Part shown: in pieces, positions 18,836-29,318 of the stretch
Numbering within the stretch: position 1 is the first letter of the stretch
Layout of the letters: each line of letters opens with the position of its first letter
From: Pseudomonas capeferrum
Lineage (GTDB): Bacteria; Pseudomonadota; Gammaproteobacteria; Pseudomonadales; Pseudomonadaceae
Assembly (NCBI RefSeq): GCF_000731675.1
Contig: NZ_JMIT01000001.1
Span: 2,727,714-2,791,713, forward strand
Direction: 5' to 3'
Length of the DNA: 64,000 nucleotides
Notes under the pieces: generated by a model
Seen by the model: only the letters and a program-made list of their open reading frames with translations
Told to the model about the DNA's origin: nothing
Databases searched by the model: none
Position numbers and translations under genes: made by a program

Positions 18836-19950
18836 AACGCTAGATCCTCAGGAGTAAATGTCATCTTGAACGAACGATACCTGTTGAAATCGCTCGGCTT
18901 CATACCCTGCATTTCGGTCAGACGACCGATGTTCTTCATCGCTGCCACCGCCGAACTGTCAAACGGGCCGTCGCCACTGGAGCGCAACACGCTGACGTTG
19001 GTGATGGTGCCATCTGGCAGCATGTTGATCTGCAGGACTACCGTCATGCCCTTGCGCGCGGAAGGCGGACGTGCCCAGCCCTCGGCTGCGCGCATGCGGA
19101 TCAGGTCGTCGAAATCGCCGGCCACCTGGTCACCTTGCTCGTCAGCCAGCGCCTGCTGCCGCTCGGTGGTATCGGACAACAGCTCGGCCAGGGCCTGGGC
19201 TTTCTTGTCTTCTGCCGACTTGCGGGCCGCTTCCTGTGCCTTTTTCTTCTGGGCGTCTGCCGCGGCCTTTTTCTTGGCCTCTTCAGCTGCCTTCTTCTTC
19301 GCGTCCTCGGCCGCCGCTTTCTTCTTGGCGTCCTCGGCTGCTTTCTTCTTGGCCTCTTCGGCTGCCTTTTTCTTGGCATCCTCGGTGGCTTGTTTTTTCG
19401 CTTCCTCGGCGGCCTCTTTCTTGGCGTCCTCGGCGGCTTTCTTCTTGGCCTCTTCCTCAGCCTTCTTCTTGGCGATGTCGGCCTGCTGTTTCTCGGCGGC
19501 TTTCTTCGCCTCATCGGCCTTCTTGGCTTCGGCGGCTTTCTTGGCCTCGGTGGCCTCTTTCGCCTCGGCGGCCTTGGCGGCGTCCTCGGCCTTCTTGGCT
19601 TCGGCGGCCTCGCGAGCCTCCTCGGCCTTTTGAGCGGCGTCGGCTTTCTTTTGTTCCGCGGCCTTCACGGCCTCTTGCTCGACCTTCTTCTGCTCCAGCT
19701 GCTCGACTTCGGTCTGGCGCGAGGCGGTTTTCTTCGCTTCCCCGGCAATCTTCTGATTGGTCTGGGTAGTCGCCTGGCTCTTGGACTTGAGCTGATACAG
19801 AGTAGCCTGGACGATCGGCTTGGAAGGCGGCAGTTCAGGCGTCATGGCAAAACTGACGAACAGCATAGCGAACACCAGCACATGCAGGCCGATGGCCCAG
19901 ACACTGGGCCAGAAGTAGCTTTCCGAGGCGGATGGCTCTCGCTGTTGCAT
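18832..19950 (-). CDS. tolA: cell envelope integrity protein TolA
   Basis: This 372-residue protein links the TolQR motor to TolB-Pal. A single N-terminal helix ([20 protein letters not shown], about 13-33) anchors it. A long periplasmic alpha-helical domain (about 60-250) is built of degenerate lysine/alanine/glutamate repeats of the [15 protein letters not shown] type, and a compact C-terminal domain (about 270-372) includes [20 protein letters not shown]. The repeat makes the DNA at 19250-19700 internally repetitive and gives long spurious frames on the other strand. Confidence 0.97.
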   Translation of the reverse strand: MQQREPSASESYFWPSVWAIGLHVLVFAMLFVSFAMTPELPPSKPIVQATLYQLKSKSQATTQTNQKIAGEAKKTASRQTEVEQLEQKKVEQEAVKAAEQKKADAAQKAEEAREAAEAKKAEDAAKAAEAKEATEAKKAAEAKKADEAKKAAEKQQADIAKKKAEEEAKKKAAEDAKKEAAEEAKKQATEDAKKKAAEEAKKKAAEDAKKKAAAEDAKKKAAEEAKKKAAADAQKKKAQEAARKSAEDKKAQALAELLSDTTERQQALADEQGDQVAGDFDDLIRMRAAEGWARPPSARKGMTVVLQINMLPDGTITNVSVLRSSGDGPFDSSAVAAMKNIGRLTEMQGMKPSDFNRYRSFKMTFTPEDLAL

Positions 19951-20402
19951 CAGGGCGCCTCGGTAATCAGGCCAACGTTACCGACACCGGCCTTCTGCAA
20001 CCCGCCCATGGCACCCATGACCGCGCCGTAGTCGACAGCCTTGTCGCCACGAATGAAGACCTGGGTCTGCTTGCCCTGGTCACGACCGGCAGCAATGATC
20101 TTGGTCACTGCGTTGGTCATGTCGGGCAAGGTCATGGCCTTGTCCATCTGTTTATCGGTATCGACTTCGCTGCCGAGGTTCCAGTAGTAGGTCTTGTCGG
20201 CCTTGATGGAGATGGTGAGAATCTGGACGTTGTTGTCTTGCGGCAAGGCTTCACTGGAAACCTTGGGCAGGTCGACCTTCACGCCCTGGTTGAGCATGGG
20301 GGCCGTCACCATGAAGATGACCAGCAGCACCAGCATCACGTCGATGTAGGGCACCACGTTCATCTCGGCGACCGGCTTGCGTTTGTGGCGAACTCGGGCC
20401 AT
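19950..20402 (-). CDS. tolR: biopolymer transporter TolR
   Basis: This 150-residue ExbD/TolR protein has one membrane helix containing the conserved channel aspartate (VPYIDVMLVLLVIFMV, about 17-33) and a periplasmic domain. It forms the proton-driven motor with TolQ. Its stop overlaps the tolA start by one base. Confidence 0.97.
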   Translation of the reverse strand: MARVRHKRKPVAEMNVVPYIDVMLVLLVIFMVTAPMLNQGVKVDLPKVSSEALPQDNNVQILTISIKADKTYYWNLGSEVDTDKQMDKAMTLPDMTNAVTKIIAAGRDQGKQTQVFIRGDKAVDYGAVMGAMGGLQKAGVGNVGLITEAP

Positions 20403-20416
20403 GGGCTTCTACCTGA

Positions 20417-21112
20417 TTACTCTTCGCTGGTGTGCACTTTGCGGTGCAGGATCGCCTGGAACTCGTCGGCGAAGGTGTAGTAACGGCCGATCAGCACTTC
20501 GCTGCGTGCGGCGAAACGGTTGTAGGCGATAACCGCAGGGATTGCCGCGAACAGGCCGATTGCGGTGGCGATCAGGGCTTCGGCGATACCTGGGGCAACC
20601 GTGGCCAAAGTGGCCTGCTGGGCGCTGGCCAGGCCGCGGAAGGAGTTCATGATGCCCCACACGGTACCGAACAAGCCGATGTACGGGCTGGTCGAACCAA
20701 CAGTGGCGAGGAACGGCAGGCTCTGCTCGAGCTTTTCTTCCTCACGCGAGATGGCCACGCGCATGGCCCGGCCAACGCCCTCCATGACCGCGTCCGGGTC
20801 TACGCCAGGCTGCTGGCGCAGGCGCGAAAACTCCTTGAAACCTGCGCGGAAGACTTGCTCCACGCCCGAGTCCGGGTCCGGGTTACTGCCTGCCTGACGG
20901 TACAGCTTGGACAGGTCGATACCCGACCAGAAGCGCTCCTCGAAGGCATCCAGCGCACGACGACCGGCGCGCAGCATGGTGCTGCGCTGAAAGATCATGA
21001 TCCATGAGGTGACCGAGGCGGCCACCAGGATCAGCATTACCAGCTGTACCACCACGCTGGCATTGCTGACCAGACTCCACATGGAGGTATGGTCGACGAC
21101 GTTAGCTTCCAC
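20417..21112 (-). CDS. tolQ: Tol-Pal system protein TolQ
   Basis: This 231-residue MotA/TolQ/ExbB protein has three membrane helices: about 15-38, about 135-160 (ATVGSTSPYIGLFGTVWGIM) and about 170-195 (GIAEALIATAIGLFAAIPAV). It is the stator-like subunit that conducts protons with TolR. It begins two bases after the ybgC stop. Confidence 0.97.
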   Translation of the reverse strand: MEANVVDHTSMWSLVSNASVVVQLVMLILVAASVTSWIMIFQRSTMLRAGRRALDAFEERFWSGIDLSKLYRQAGSNPDPDSGVEQVFRAGFKEFSRLRQQPGVDPDAVMEGVGRAMRVAISREEEKLEQSLPFLATVGSTSPYIGLFGTVWGIMNSFRGLASAQQATLATVAPGIAEALIATAIGLFAAIPAVIAYNRFAARSEVLIGRYYTFADEFQAILHRKVHTSEE

Positions 21113-21114
21113 GC

Positions 21115-21567
21115 TTATTCTCCTGCATTCGATTGAGTACCCGAGCCGTCCGCCATAAAGGCGTCGCGCAGCTTGGGGGGTATGGCTCGGGGTTTGAAAG
21201 TGTCGGCGCGCACGGCGGCCACCAGGAACTGCCCCTCGCAGAGCAGCGTTTCATCCTTTTCCCGCCAGACCTGCTGCACGAAGCGCAGGCTGGCACGATT
21301 GAGTTCAAGTACTTGCGCGGTGACCCGTAGCTCATCGTCCAGCCGCGCCGGCGCGTGATAGCGCGCCTCGCTGGAATGGACCACGAACAACAGGTTTTCA
21401 CCGGCCAGCTGCGACTGGGAAAAGCCCAGGTGCCGCAACCGCTCGGTACGCGCGCGCTCCATGAATTTCAGGTAGTTGACGTAATACACCACGCCGCCCG
21501 CATCGGTGTCTTCGTAATAGACGCGACAACGGTGGGCGAACGGTTCGAGCTGATTTTGCGCGCGCAT
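21115..21567 (-). CDS. ybgC: Tol-Pal associated acyl-CoA thioesterase YbgC
   Basis: This 150-residue hotdog-fold thioesterase carries the 4-hydroxybenzoyl-CoA thioesterase motif [19 protein letters not shown], with catalytic aspartate D21. It hydrolyses short acyl-CoA thioesters and is the conserved first gene of tol-pal operons. The promoter should lie in 21568-21692, where I see no clear hexamers. Confidence 0.95.
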   Translation of the reverse strand: MRAQNQLEPFAHRCRVYYEDTDAGGVVYYVNYLKFMERARTERLRHLGFSQSQLAGENLLFVVHSSEARYHAPARLDDELRVTAQVLELNRASLRFVQQVWREKDETLLCEGQFLVAAVRADTFKPRAIPPKLRDAFMADGSGTQSNAGE

Positions 21568-21692
21568 ACTCTAGTGCTTACTCCTCAGCTTGCCAATCCG
21601 CTGCGGCAACTGTTTTTTCTTCATTAATGTCTTATTGCCAGCGCGCCTGTGGCATGCCAGCGGTAGGACCACAAAAAGCCGGTTTTGATCTG

Positions 21693-22739
21693 TCATTCAT
21701 CGCCTGGCTCGGAAAAATCACTACCCTCCCCCAGGCGCCCGGGAACATTCAGGCCAAAGTGCAGGTAGGCATGCCGGGTGACCACACGGCCGCGCGGCGT
21801 GCGCATGATGTAACCCTGCTGGATCAGGTAGGGCTCGAGCACGTCCTCGATGGTGTGACGCTCTTCGCTGATGGCTGCCGCAAGGTTGTCTACCCCCACC
21901 GGGCCACCGTCGAATTTCTCGATCATGGTCAACAGCAGGCGGCGGTCGGAGTGGTCGAAACCACGCTCGTCGACGTCAAGCAGGTTCAGCGCAAGGTCTG
22001 CCACGGCCTTGGTGATCTGGCCCTTGCCGCGCACCTCGGCGTAGTCGCGCACACGGCGCAGCAAGCGGTTGGCGATACGTGGCGTGCCACGGGCACGCCG
22101 GGCGATCTCGAAGGCGCCCTGGTCTTCGATGACCAGGCCCAGGATACCGGCGGAACGGCTGACAATGGTCGCCAGGTCCTTGTCGCTGTAGAACTCCAGG
22201 CGCTGAACAATGCCGAAACGGTCCCGCAAGGGGTTGGTCAGCATGCCGGCACGGGTGGTGGCCCCCACCAGGGTGAAGGGCGGCAGGTCGAGCTTGATCG
22301 AACGTGCGGCGGGCCCCTCGCCGATCATGATGTCGAGCTGGAAGTCTTCCATTGCCGGGTAGAGCACCTCTTCGACGACCGGTGAAAGCCGGTGAATTTC
22401 GTCGATGAACAGCACGTCATGGGGCTCAAGGTTGGTCAGCATCGCCGCCAGGTCGCCCGGGCGCTCGAGAATTGGCCCCGAGGTACTCTTGACCGACACG
22501 CCCATTTCCTGGGCGATGATGTTGGCCAGGGTGGTCTTGCCCAGCCCTGGCGGGCCGAAGATCAAGGTATGGTCAAGCGACTCGCTGCGGCCACGCGCGG
22601 CCTGGATGAACAGCGCCATCTGCTCGCGCACCACGGGCTGCCCGATGTAGTCATCCAGGCGCAAGGGGCGGATCGCGCGGTCCTGGACCTCTTCGCGGTC
22701 ACGCCCACTGGCGGCGATCAGACGGTCGGCTTCGATCAC
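21693..22739 (-). CDS. ruvB: Holliday junction helicase RuvB
   Basis: This 348-residue AAA+ motor drives branch migration with RuvA. Visible motifs are Walker [11 protein letters not shown], Walker [10 protein letters not shown], sensor 1 [10 protein letters not shown], arginine-finger region PLRDRFGI, and a C-terminal winged helix ([12 protein letters not shown]). It overlaps the ruvA stop by four bases. Confidence 0.98.
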   Translation of the reverse strand: MIEADRLIAASGRDREEVQDRAIRPLRLDDYIGQPVVREQMALFIQAARGRSESLDHTLIFGPPGLGKTTLANIIAQEMGVSVKSTSGPILERPGDLAAMLTNLEPHDVLFIDEIHRLSPVVEEVLYPAMEDFQLDIMIGEGPAARSIKLDLPPFTLVGATTRAGMLTNPLRDRFGIVQRLEFYSDKDLATIVSRSAGILGLVIEDQGAFEIARRARGTPRIANRLLRRVRDYAEVRGKGQITKAVADLALNLLDVDERGFDHSDRRLLLTMIEKFDGGPVGVDNLAAAISEERHTIEDVLEPYLIQQGYIMRTPRGRVVTRHAYLHFGLNVPGRLGEGSDFSEPGDE

Positions 22740-23353
22740 TTGGTAATCATCCCTTTGAGGCTGCGGCGGATCAGCTCTTCACTGCTCAGGCCGGCCTTGT
22801 CCTTGATGGCGGACACTGCCTTGCTGGCTTCCTGGGGTTTGTAGCCCAGGGAAACCAATGCACTGACCGCATCGGCCTCGGCCGAGGAGTCGCCGCTGGC
22901 CGGTACCGGCCCGTCGGACACCAGGGTGAACATGGCCGGCGAGGTCTCCCAGGCCTTGAAGCGGTCCTTGAGTTCGACCAGCAGGCGTTCGGCGGTCTTC
23001 TTGCCAACACCCGGCACGCGCACCAGGGCCGAGGTGTCCTGGGCCTGCACGCAGCGCACCAACTCGTCGGCTTCCAGGCCCGACATCAATGCCAGCGCCA
23101 GCTTCGGCCCGACGCCATTGAGGCGAATGAGTTCGCGGAACAGTTCGCGCTCGCGCTTTTCGTGGAAGCCATAGAGCAAGTGGGCGTCTTCACGTACCAC
23201 CAGGTGGGTGTGCACGGTCACCGTTTCGCCAACCTTGGGCAGGCGATACAGGGTGGTCATGGGCACTTCCAGCTCGTAGCCCACGCCATTGACGTCGATA
23301 ATCAGGTGCGGCGGTTGTTTTTCCGCCAGGGTGCCGCGCAAACGTCCAATCAC
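22736..23353 (-). CDS. ruvA: Holliday junction DNA-binding protein RuvA
   Basis: This 205-residue junction-binding protein has an N-terminal OB fold ([21 protein letters not shown]), two helix-hairpin-helix motifs ([29 protein letters not shown]) and a C-terminal RuvB-binding domain ([17 protein letters not shown]). It tetramerises on junctions. It lies 109 bases after ruvC, which it follows in transcription. Confidence 0.98.
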   Translation of the reverse strand: MIGRLRGTLAEKQPPHLIIDVNGVGYELEVPMTTLYRLPKVGETVTVHTHLVVREDAHLLYGFHEKRERELFRELIRLNGVGPKLALALMSGLEADELVRCVQAQDTSALVRVPGVGKKTAERLLVELKDRFKAWETSPAMFTLVSDGPVPASGDSSAEADAVSALVSLGYKPQEASKAVSAIKDKAGLSSEELIRRSLKGMITK

Positions 23354-23462
23354 GTTCCGATCCTTCCTCTCGGGGAGCCGGTCAAAGACCGCTCAACCCT
23401 ATCAGCAAATGCGCCGGGTGAGCTTGCCACCCGAACAAAATGTGTATCAGCGCATGAAGCGC

Positions 23463-23987
23463 TTACAGACGCAAGCGCCCACCGCGTCGGCGTGCCGTGG
23501 CCAAGCCATGTGGCACCAGGCTGGAGCGGGTATGGGCATGGCACAGGGCGATGGCGAGGGCGTCGGAGGCGTCGATCTGCGGCTTTTGCGTCAGCTTGAG
23601 CAGGTGCATGACCATCATCATCACTTGCTCCTTGTTGGCACCGCCCGTGCCCGCGACGGCCTGCTTGACCTGGGTGGCGCTGTATTCGGCGATTTCCAGC
23701 CCCGCCTCGGCCGCCGCCACGATCGCCGCACCGCGGGCCTGGCCGAGCTTGAGCGCCGAGTCGGGGTTGCGGGCCATGAACACCCGTTCGATGCCCATGG
23801 TTACCGGTTCGTGCAGCCTGATGACCTCGCCGACACCGCGAAAGACGATCTGCAGACGTTCATGCAACTCGCCACTGCCCGTGCGGATACAACCCGACGC
23901 CACATACTCGCAACCACGGGCCGTTTGGCGAACCACGCCGTAACCGGTGATCCGCGAGCCGGGGTCGATACCAAGAATCAGAGTCAT
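23463..23987 (-). CDS. ruvC: crossover junction endonuclease RuvC
   Basis: This 174-residue resolvase cleaves Holliday junctions symmetrically. The acidic active site includes D7 in [14 protein letters not shown], the glutamate in IERVFMARN, and C-terminal [12 protein letters not shown]. Start 23987 ([10 protein letters not shown]) is the family N terminus; the upstream frame is REP sequence. Confidence 0.97.
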   Translation of the reverse strand: MTLILGIDPGSRITGYGVVRQTARGCEYVASGCIRTGSGELHERLQIVFRGVGEVIRLHEPVTMGIERVFMARNPDSALKLGQARGAAIVAAAEAGLEIAEYSATQVKQAVAGTGGANKEQVMMMVMHLLKLTQKPQIDASDALAIALCHAHTRSSLVPHGLATARRRGGRLRL

Positions 23988-24026
23988 AACGCCTGTCGTA
24001 TTTAGGGATGCATTTTTGCAAACTGC

Positions 24027-24127
24027 ACCGGCCCTTTCGCGGGGCAAGCCCGCCCCCACAGGTACCCCGCTGGCCTTAAGGATGGCAGGGACCTGTGGGA
24101 GCGGGCTCGCCCCGCGAAAGGGCCGGT
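24027..24127. repeat. REP pair between ruvC and yebC
   Basis: This is the longest of three similar REP pairs in the window. The arms ACCGGCCCTTTCGCGGGGC and their complement extend 37 bases each side with one mismatch (GCAAGC against GCTCGC) and enclose about 27 bases. Confidence 0.9.
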
Positions 24128-24174
24128 ACAGACGCTGAAAAACTCACATGCCGGGCTTGATCCGCCAGCACACC

Positions 24175-24921
24175 TTAGCCGAGTTTTTCCATGATCTCGT
24201 CAGAAATCTGCGCATTGGAATAGACGTTCTGCACGTCGTCCAGGTCCTCGAGCATGTCGATCAGCTTGAGCACCTTTTCTGCGCCTTCCAGGTCGAGATC
24301 GGCGCTGGTGGTCGGCTGCATGACGATTTCGGCGTCATTGGCATTGAAGCCGGCCTCTTCCAGGGCATTACGCACAGCGTAGAAGCTGTTGAAGGAAGTG
24401 AAGACGTCGAACGAGCCATCGTCATTGCTCACCACGTCGTCGGCATCGGCCTCCATCGCGGCTTCCATCAAGGCGTCTTCATCCACGCCCGGCGCGAAGC
24501 TGATCTGGCCCTTGCGCTCGAACAGGTAGGCCACCGAGCCATCGGTACCGAGGTTGCCACCACACTTGGTGAAGGCATGACGCACGGCCGCGGCAGTACG
24601 GTTGCGGTTGTCGGTCATGGCCTCGACCATGATCGCCACGCCACCTGGGCCGTAACCCTCGTAGCTGAGCTCTTCGACGTTGTCGCTTTCGTTGGTGCCA
24701 GCACCACGGGCAACAGCGCGGTCGATGATATCGCGGCTCATGTTGGCGCCAAGGGCCTTGTCCAGCGCCAGACGCAGGCGCGGGTTGGACGCCGGGTCAC
24801 CGCCGCCCTGCTTGGCTGCAACGGTCAGCTCACGGATCCACTTGGTAAAGACCTTGCCTCTCTTGGCATCCTGGCGCTCTTTGCGGTGCTTGATGTTCGC
24901 CCACTTGGAATGACCAGCCAT
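24175..24921 (-). CDS. yebC: YebC/PmpR family protein
   Basis: This 248-residue protein of the YebC/TACO1 family has the conserved N terminus [20 protein letters not shown], the GANTNES-like segment (here [20 protein letters not shown]) and an acidic C-terminal domain. The P. aeruginosa member PmpR was reported to repress quorum-sensing genes, whereas family members elsewhere associate with ribosomes and aid translation; which applies here is unknown. It lies between aspS and ruvC as in PAO1. Confidence 0.95.
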   Translation of the reverse strand: MAGHSKWANIKHRKERQDAKRGKVFTKWIRELTVAAKQGGGDPASNPRLRLALDKALGANMSRDIIDRAVARGAGTNESDNVEELSYEGYGPGGVAIMVEAMTDNRNRTAAAVRHAFTKCGGNLGTDGSVAYLFERKGQISFAPGVDEDALMEAAMEADADDVVSNDDGSFDVFTSFNSFYAVRNALEEAGFNANDAEIVMQPTTSADLDLEGAEKVLKLIDMLEDLDDVQNVYSNAQISDEIMEKLG

Positions 24922-24966
24922 AACGACTCCAAATTCTTTGAAACACAAACAATTGCGCCCCTGACG

Positions 24967-25027
24967 GGGCGCAACGACAAAAAAACCTGCGCCGTAACGC
25001 AAAGGCGCATCCATGTGGATGCGCCTG
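24967..25027 (-). terminator. tandem hairpin terminator after aspS
   Basis: On the minus strand GGCGCATCC ACAT GGATGCGCC is followed by a second hairpin GCGCCTTTGCGTTACGGCGC and then GGTTTTTTTG. It starts about nine bases past the aspS stop and precedes yebC by about 45 bases. Confidence 0.75.
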
Positions 25028-25035
25028 GGGCCCGC

Positions 25036-26811
25036 TTACTCGACCTTGGTCTGTTCGCGCAGGCGGATATGCAGCTCGCGCAAGGCCTTGGCGTCGACCA
25101 TGCCTGGAGCCTGGGTCATGACGCAGGCAGCGCTCTGGGTTTTCGGGAAGGCGATCACTTCACGGATCGACTGGGCGCCGGTCATCAGCATGACCAGGCG
25201 ATCCAGGCCGAAGGCCAGGCCACCGTGAGGCGGGGCGCCGAACTTCAGGGCGTCGAGCAGGAAACCGAACTTCTCTTCCTGTTCTGCCGCTTCGATACCC
25301 AGCAGACGGAACACCGCCTGTTGCATCTCTTTGCGGTGGATACGGATCGAGCCGCCACCCAGTTCGGTGCCGTTCAGAACCATGTCGTAAGCACGCGACA
25401 GCGCGGTGGCCGGGTTGGCCTCCAGCTCTTGCGGGGAGCACTTCGGTGCAGTGAACGGGTGGTGCAGCGCAGTGAAGCTGCCGTCGTCGTTCTCTTCGAA
25501 CATCGGGAAGTCGACAACCCACATCGGCGCCCATTCGCAGGTGTGCAGGTTGAAGTCGTTACCCACCTTGATCCGCAGCGCGCCCAGGGCTTCGCTGACG
25601 ATCTTGGCCTTGTCGGCGCCGAAGAACACGATGTCGCCGTCGACTGCGCCCACGCGATCAAGGATCACGTTGAGGTTGGCCTCAGGGATGTTCTTGACGA
25701 TCGGCGACTGCAGGCCTTCGACGCCTTTGGCGCGCTCGTTGACCTTGATGTACGCCAGGCCCTTGGCACCGTAGATGCCGACGAACTTGGTGTACTCGTC
25801 GATCTTGCTGCGCGGCATGCTGGCGCCGCCTGGCAGACGCAGGGCGGTAACGCGGCACTTAGGATCGTTGGCCGGGCCTGCGAAGACCTTGAACTCGACG
25901 TCCTTGAGCTGATCGGCAACGTCGACCAGTTCCAGCGGGTTACGCAGGTCTGGCTTGTCGGAACCGTAACGGCGCATGGCTTCTTCGAAGGTCATGTGCG
26001 GGAATTCACCGAACTCCAGGTCCAGGACTTCCTTGAACAGCTTGCGGATCATGCTCTCGGTGAGGCCCATGATCTCGGCTTCATCGAGGAAGCTGGTCTC
26101 GATGTCGATCTGGGTGAATTCCGGCTGGCGGTCAGCACGCAGGTCTTCGTCACGGAAGCATTTGGCGATCTGGTAGTAACGGTCGAAACCGGCAACCATC
26201 AGCAACTGTTTGAACAGCTGGGGCGACTGCGGCAGGGCAAAGAAGCTGCCAGCGTGGGTGCGGCTCGGCACCAGGTAGTCACGCGCGCCTTCTGGGGTGG
26301 CGCGGGTGAGGATCGGCGTCTCGACGTCAAGGAAGCCGTTCTCGTCGAGGAAGCGACGGATGCTGCTGGTGATGCGCGAACGCAGACGCAGCTTGTCGGC
26401 CATTTCCGGACGACGCAGGTCGATGAAGCGGTAGCGCAGGCGGGTTTCCTCGCCGACGTCGGAGTATTCGTTGAGCGGGAACGGCGGCGTTTCGGCCTCG
26501 TTGAGCACCTGCAGTTCGTAGCCCAGCACTTCGATGCCACCGGAGGCCATGTTCGGGTTGACCGCGCCTTCCGGACGGCGGCGTACCTTGCCGGTGATCT
26601 GCACGACGTACTCGCTGCGCACACGGTCGGCGGCAGCGAAGGTTTCGGCGCGATCAGGGTCGAATACGACCTGGGCCATGCCCTCGCGGTCACGGATGTC
26701 GAGGAAGATCACCCCGCCGTGGTCGCGGCGACGATGGACCCAGCCGCAAAGGGTGACTTCCTGGCCGTCCAGGCTCTCGTTCAGTTGGCCGCAATAATGG
26801 CTGCGCATCAT
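25036..26811 (-). CDS. aspS: aspartyl-tRNA synthetase (bacterial type)
   Basis: This 591-residue class II synthetase has an N-terminal OB anticodon-binding domain ([21 protein letters not shown]), motif 2 around [23 protein letters not shown] (motif 2 FRDED), the bacterial GAD insertion (about 290-420), and motif 3 [13 protein letters not shown] near the C terminus. In pseudomonads lacking asnS this enzyme is non-discriminating and also charges tRNA-Asn; that is known for P. aeruginosa and not testable here. Start could be either of two adjacent ATG codons (26811 or 26808). Confidence 0.97.
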   Translation of the reverse strand: MMRSHYCGQLNESLDGQEVTLCGWVHRRRDHGGVIFLDIRDREGMAQVVFDPDRAETFAAADRVRSEYVVQITGKVRRRPEGAVNPNMASGGIEVLGYELQVLNEAETPPFPLNEYSDVGEETRLRYRFIDLRRPEMADKLRLRSRITSSIRRFLDENGFLDVETPILTRATPEGARDYLVPSRTHAGSFFALPQSPQLFKQLLMVAGFDRYYQIAKCFRDEDLRADRQPEFTQIDIETSFLDEAEIMGLTESMIRKLFKEVLDLEFGEFPHMTFEEAMRRYGSDKPDLRNPLELVDVADQLKDVEFKVFAGPANDPKCRVTALRLPGGASMPRSKIDEYTKFVGIYGAKGLAYIKVNERAKGVEGLQSPIVKNIPEANLNVILDRVGAVDGDIVFFGADKAKIVSEALGALRIKVGNDFNLHTCEWAPMWVVDFPMFEENDDGSFTALHHPFTAPKCSPQELEANPATALSRAYDMVLNGTELGGGSIRIHRKEMQQAVFRLLGIEAAEQEEKFGFLLDALKFGAPPHGGLAFGLDRLVMLMTGAQSIREVIAFPKTQSAACVMTQAPGMVDAKALRELHIRLREQTKVE

Positions 26812-26904
26812 GATGGTGGTTTCGCTTCTCGTGATTCGTGTATTCGGTGGAGGCCTTGGCCGCCCAGAGGGCTAATACTGCAAGACCCGGTCACAGCATT
26901 CAAC

Positions 26905-27126
26905 TCAGTCGGCCTTGTCGCCGCCTGCCAGATTCTTTTTTGCCCCGGTCTTGAAGTCGGTTTCGTACCAACCGGTGCCGCTCAGGCGAAAGCCTGGGAC
27001 AGACAGCAGCTTCTTCAGTGCCGGCGCCTGACAGGCCGGGCAATCGGTCAGCGGCGCGGCGCTGATCTTCTGCAGCGCTTCCATGCGGTGCTCGCAGGAC
27101 GCACATTGATAGTCATAAAGGGGCAT
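26905..27126 (-). CDS. FmdB-type zinc ribbon protein
   Basis: This 73-residue protein has two CxxC knuckles: CASCEH near residue 8 and CPACQA near residue 29, forming a zinc ribbon of the FmdB regulatory family. A conserved tail FRLSGTGWYETDFKTG follows. The family was named from a putative formamidase regulator, but its real role is unsettled. It precedes aspS by 93 bases on the same strand, the usual pseudomonad order. Confidence 0.9.
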   Translation of the reverse strand: MPLYDYQCASCEHRMEALQKISAAPLTDCPACQAPALKKLLSVPGFRLSGTGWYETDFKTGAKKNLAGGDKAD

Positions 27127-27218
27127 GGGTGTCTCTCGTCAACCATAACGCTGGCTGCCGGGGCAGCAAAAAGCGGGATTATATATGGTTAGCAAGCACT
27201 GCGCAGCCCGCCTGGCGA

Positions 27219-27557
27219 TCAGCGTGCACTCGGCGGGTCGAGCAGCCAGGCGACGCAGATCACGCGGATCAGGCCGCTGAAGTTGCGTACCCCACCCTGG
27301 CGCAGATGTACCTCGCGGTCCACATACGACAGCACCGCACTGACCGAACAGCGGTTGGCCTCGGCGATACGCTCCAGAATGCCCCAGTAGACTGCTTCCA
27401 GCCGCAGGCAGGTTGAAAACCCATTGAGCCGGACCGAGCGTGACACCGGCCTGATCTGCAGCATGTCGAAATCGGCCTTGAAGGGGTCGACGCATTGCTT
27501 GCCTGGCCACCCCCCCTGACCAGCGCCCCGCTTGTCCACCTGCCACATACTCGCCAT
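27219..27557 (-). CDS. ribbon-helix-helix domain protein (RHH_4-like)
   Basis: This protein of about 112 residues carries a predicted ribbon-helix-helix segment: beta strand RSVRLNGFSTCLRLEAVYW, then helices GILERIAEANR and SVSAVLSYVDREVHL. This resembles Pfam RHH_4 (PF13467), where SxRLE and a hydrophobic/aromatic helix start are typical. A C-terminal tail GVRNFSGLIRVICVAWLL follows. RHH domains bind DNA as dimers, so a regulatory role is plausible. ATG 27557 has GGAG seven bases upstream and is chosen over ATG 27584. It lies between dps and fmdB on the same strand; the target is unknown. Confidence 0.75.
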   Translation of the reverse strand: MASMWQVDKRGAGQGGWPGKQCVDPFKADFDMLQIRPVSRSVRLNGFSTCLRLEAVYWGILERIAEANRCSVSAVLSYVDREVHLRQGGVRNFSGLIRVICVAWLLDPPSAR

Positions 27558-27668
27558 CGGGCCACTCCATCCATCGACTGTCATTGCCCTGCACCCAGGG
27601 CTACGGCAGCCATGAAGCGCCAGCCTGCGCATCCGCAGCAGCGGCAAAACCTTCCCGCAGAAATGCAG

Positions 27669-27702
27669 AAAGCCCGGTTGCCGTGACGGCAACCGGGCTT
27701 TT
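27669..27702 (-). terminator. terminator after dps
   Basis: AAGCCCGGTTGCCG TCA CGGCAACCGGGCTT is a near-perfect long hairpin with short T runs on both sides, 25 bases beyond the dps stop on the minus strand. Confidence 0.8.
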
Positions 27703-27726
27703 CAGGCATTTCTGACGCTACGGCGG

Positions 27727-28200
27727 CTATTTACCGTCAAGCAACACGCGCAGCATCCAGGCAGTCTTTTCGTGTACCTGCATGCGCTGGGTCAGCAAGT
27801 CGGCGGTCGGCTCATCGCTGACCTTATCCACCACGGGGAAGATGCTGCGCGCCGTGCGCACGACCGCTTCCTGGCCTTGCACCAACTGACGGATCATCTC
27901 ATCCGCCACCGGCACGCCCTCCTCCTCCTTGATCGAAGAATGCCGCGCATAAAATGCATAGGACCCCGGTGCCGGGAAGCCCAGGGCACGAATCCGCTCG
28001 GCGATCGAGTCGACCGCCAAGGCCAGCTCGTTGTATTGCTCTTCGAACATCAGGTGCAGGGTGCGAAACGAAGGGCCGGTGACGTTCCAATGAAAGTTAT
28101 GGGTTTTCAGATACAGCACATAGGTATCCGACAACAGGCGCGACAGCCCGTCGACGATGGACTTACGATCTTCTTCACTGATACCGATATCGATTGCCAT
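27727..28200 (-). CDS. dps: Dps-like ferritin / DNA-protection protein
   Basis: This 157-residue four-helix-bundle protein has the inter-subunit ferroxidase signature [20 protein letters not shown] with histidines H38 and H50 region, followed by [13 protein letters not shown] carrying the acidic ligands. Dps proteins form 12-mers that oxidise ferrous iron with hydrogen peroxide and mineralise it, protecting DNA. The N terminus lacks the lysine-rich tail of E. coli Dps, so direct DNA condensation is uncertain. Start 28200 is the conserved N terminus ([12 protein letters not shown]). It corresponds by position to PA0962. Confidence 0.92.
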   Translation of the reverse strand: MAIDIGISEEDRKSIVDGLSRLLSDTYVLYLKTHNFHWNVTGPSFRTLHLMFEEQYNELALAVDSIAERIRALGFPAPGSYAFYARHSSIKEEEGVPVADEMIRQLVQGQEAVVRTARSIFPVVDKVSDEPTADLLTQRMQVHEKTAWMLRVLLDGK

Positions 28201-28478
28201 GAAGTTCCCCTTTCCATAAGGCTTGATGATCAAGCGGGCCCTTGACACTGTATCAACACTTGGCAAAAGCCGCCTGTGACATGGCGCAACACATCGGCTG
28301 CGCAGACCTGCGGTTTGAGTAGCCTGCGCCTTTGCTGTTAAATAGGCAGGGTGCCACCCGTGCGGATTGTCATTGCCGGGTGCATAGGCTGGCCCATCAC
28401 GTGTTCGCGCTTTACACCTCATGCGCACCGTGTCGCCAGCTCTTCCTGTGATCAGCTTGTCAACTGTGAGCCAACCCC

Positions 28479-29072
28479 ATGTTCAAGATCGTCCACCTGG
28501 TGACGGGCGTAGCGGCTTTGCTGCTATCGCTCATGCCCAGCCTGAAAACCGATGCAACACCCTTCCTGCAGCAACCCGATGCGGTCTACCTGGCACTGCT
28601 CGGCCTGCTTAACCTGGTATTGGCCCCGGTCGTGCCGCTGTACTACCGAGGTGCACGGCAACAGCTGCAACACCTGGCTTGCGCCTTGCTGGTGGTCGCC
28701 GTGGTACTGCAGACACTGACCCTGCTGGCTCGCCCCGAGATGGGCAACCTGGCTGCACTGGTCTGCGCGGTGCTGGCCGTGGCCCTGCACCTGGCCGCAG
28801 GTTTCGCCCGTGCCCCCCGCAAGGCCCGCAACAGCCAGAGCGCCCCACTGGAGGCCGGCAACCGCGATACGGGCACCGTGAAGTGGTTCAATACCTCCAA
28901 AGGCTTTGGCTTTATTTCCCGCGATTCGGGCGATGACATCTTCGTGCACTTTCGCGCTATTCGCGGCGAAGGCCACCGCATTCTGGTGGAAGGCCAGCGC
29001 GTCGAGTTTTCGGTCATGCACCGTGACAAAGGCCTGCAGGCCGAAGATGTGGTGGCAGTAACCCGTCGCTGA
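28479..29072 (+). CDS. membrane-anchored cold-shock-domain protein
   Basis: This 197-residue protein combines four predicted membrane helices (residues about 5-20, 36-58, 65-87 and 90-110) with a C-terminal cold-shock domain (about 131-197). The CSD holds both RNA-binding motifs: [12 protein letters not shown] (RNP1) and DIFVHF (RNP2). It is therefore an RNA- or single-stranded nucleic-acid-binding domain tethered to the inner membrane, facing the cytoplasm. Related CSD-fusion proteins exist in pseudomonads at this position, but no function is known to me. It is convergent with slyX. Confidence 0.9.
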   Translation: MFKIVHLVTGVAALLLSLMPSLKTDATPFLQQPDAVYLALLGLLNLVLAPVVPLYYRGARQQLQHLACALLVVAVVLQTLTLLARPEMGNLAALVCAVLAVALHLAAGFARAPRKARNSQSAPLEAGNRDTGTVKWFNTSKGFGFISRDSGDDIFVHFRAIRGEGHRILVEGQRVEFSVMHRDKGLQAEDVVAVTRR

Positions 29073-29110
29073 CCTTGCCAGCCCTGGTGCAATGCCAGGG
29101 CTGCCTGAAC

Positions 29111-29317
29111 TCAATAATGAGGGGGCGGCGCCTCTTCTCCCTCGCTGCCGTACTGCCCTACCATTTCTTCGTAACGCTTGAGCAGTTCGGCCATCTGCAG
29201 TTGCAAGCGGTCGATCACACGCCCCTGCTCGACCACCACATCATTCAACGCCTGGAGCGTGTCGTCCTGGAACGCCTGGCGGGTTTCAAGCTCGATAATT
29301 CGCGATTCAGGTGTCAT
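29111..29317 (-). CDS. slyX: SlyX family protein
   Basis: This 68-residue coiled-coil protein ([20 protein letters not shown], then [20 protein letters not shown]) ends in the typical proline-rich SlyX tail EAPPPHY. Its function is unknown. ATG 29317 is preceded by AGGAGGCC. It lies one base downstream of the HIT gene, so both are cotranscribed. Confidence 0.93.
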   Translation of the reverse strand: MTPESRIIELETRQAFQDDTLQALNDVVVEQGRVIDRLQLQMAELLKRYEEMVGQYGSEGEEAPPPHY

Positions 29318-29318
29318 A

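Noticed and set aside
19101..19769. Repetitive DNA and long antisense frames in the tolA region, which resemble a tandem repeat array
   Set aside because: The repetition is caused by the lysine/alanine/glutamate helical domain of TolA and is imperfect at DNA level; it is not a CRISPR or satellite.
24148..27192. 1014-codon open frame antisense to yebC, aspS and fmdB-like gene
   Set aside because: It is the shadow of high-GC codon bias in genes whose products (YebC, AspS) are certain; its translation has no recognisable family and lacks a ribosome site.
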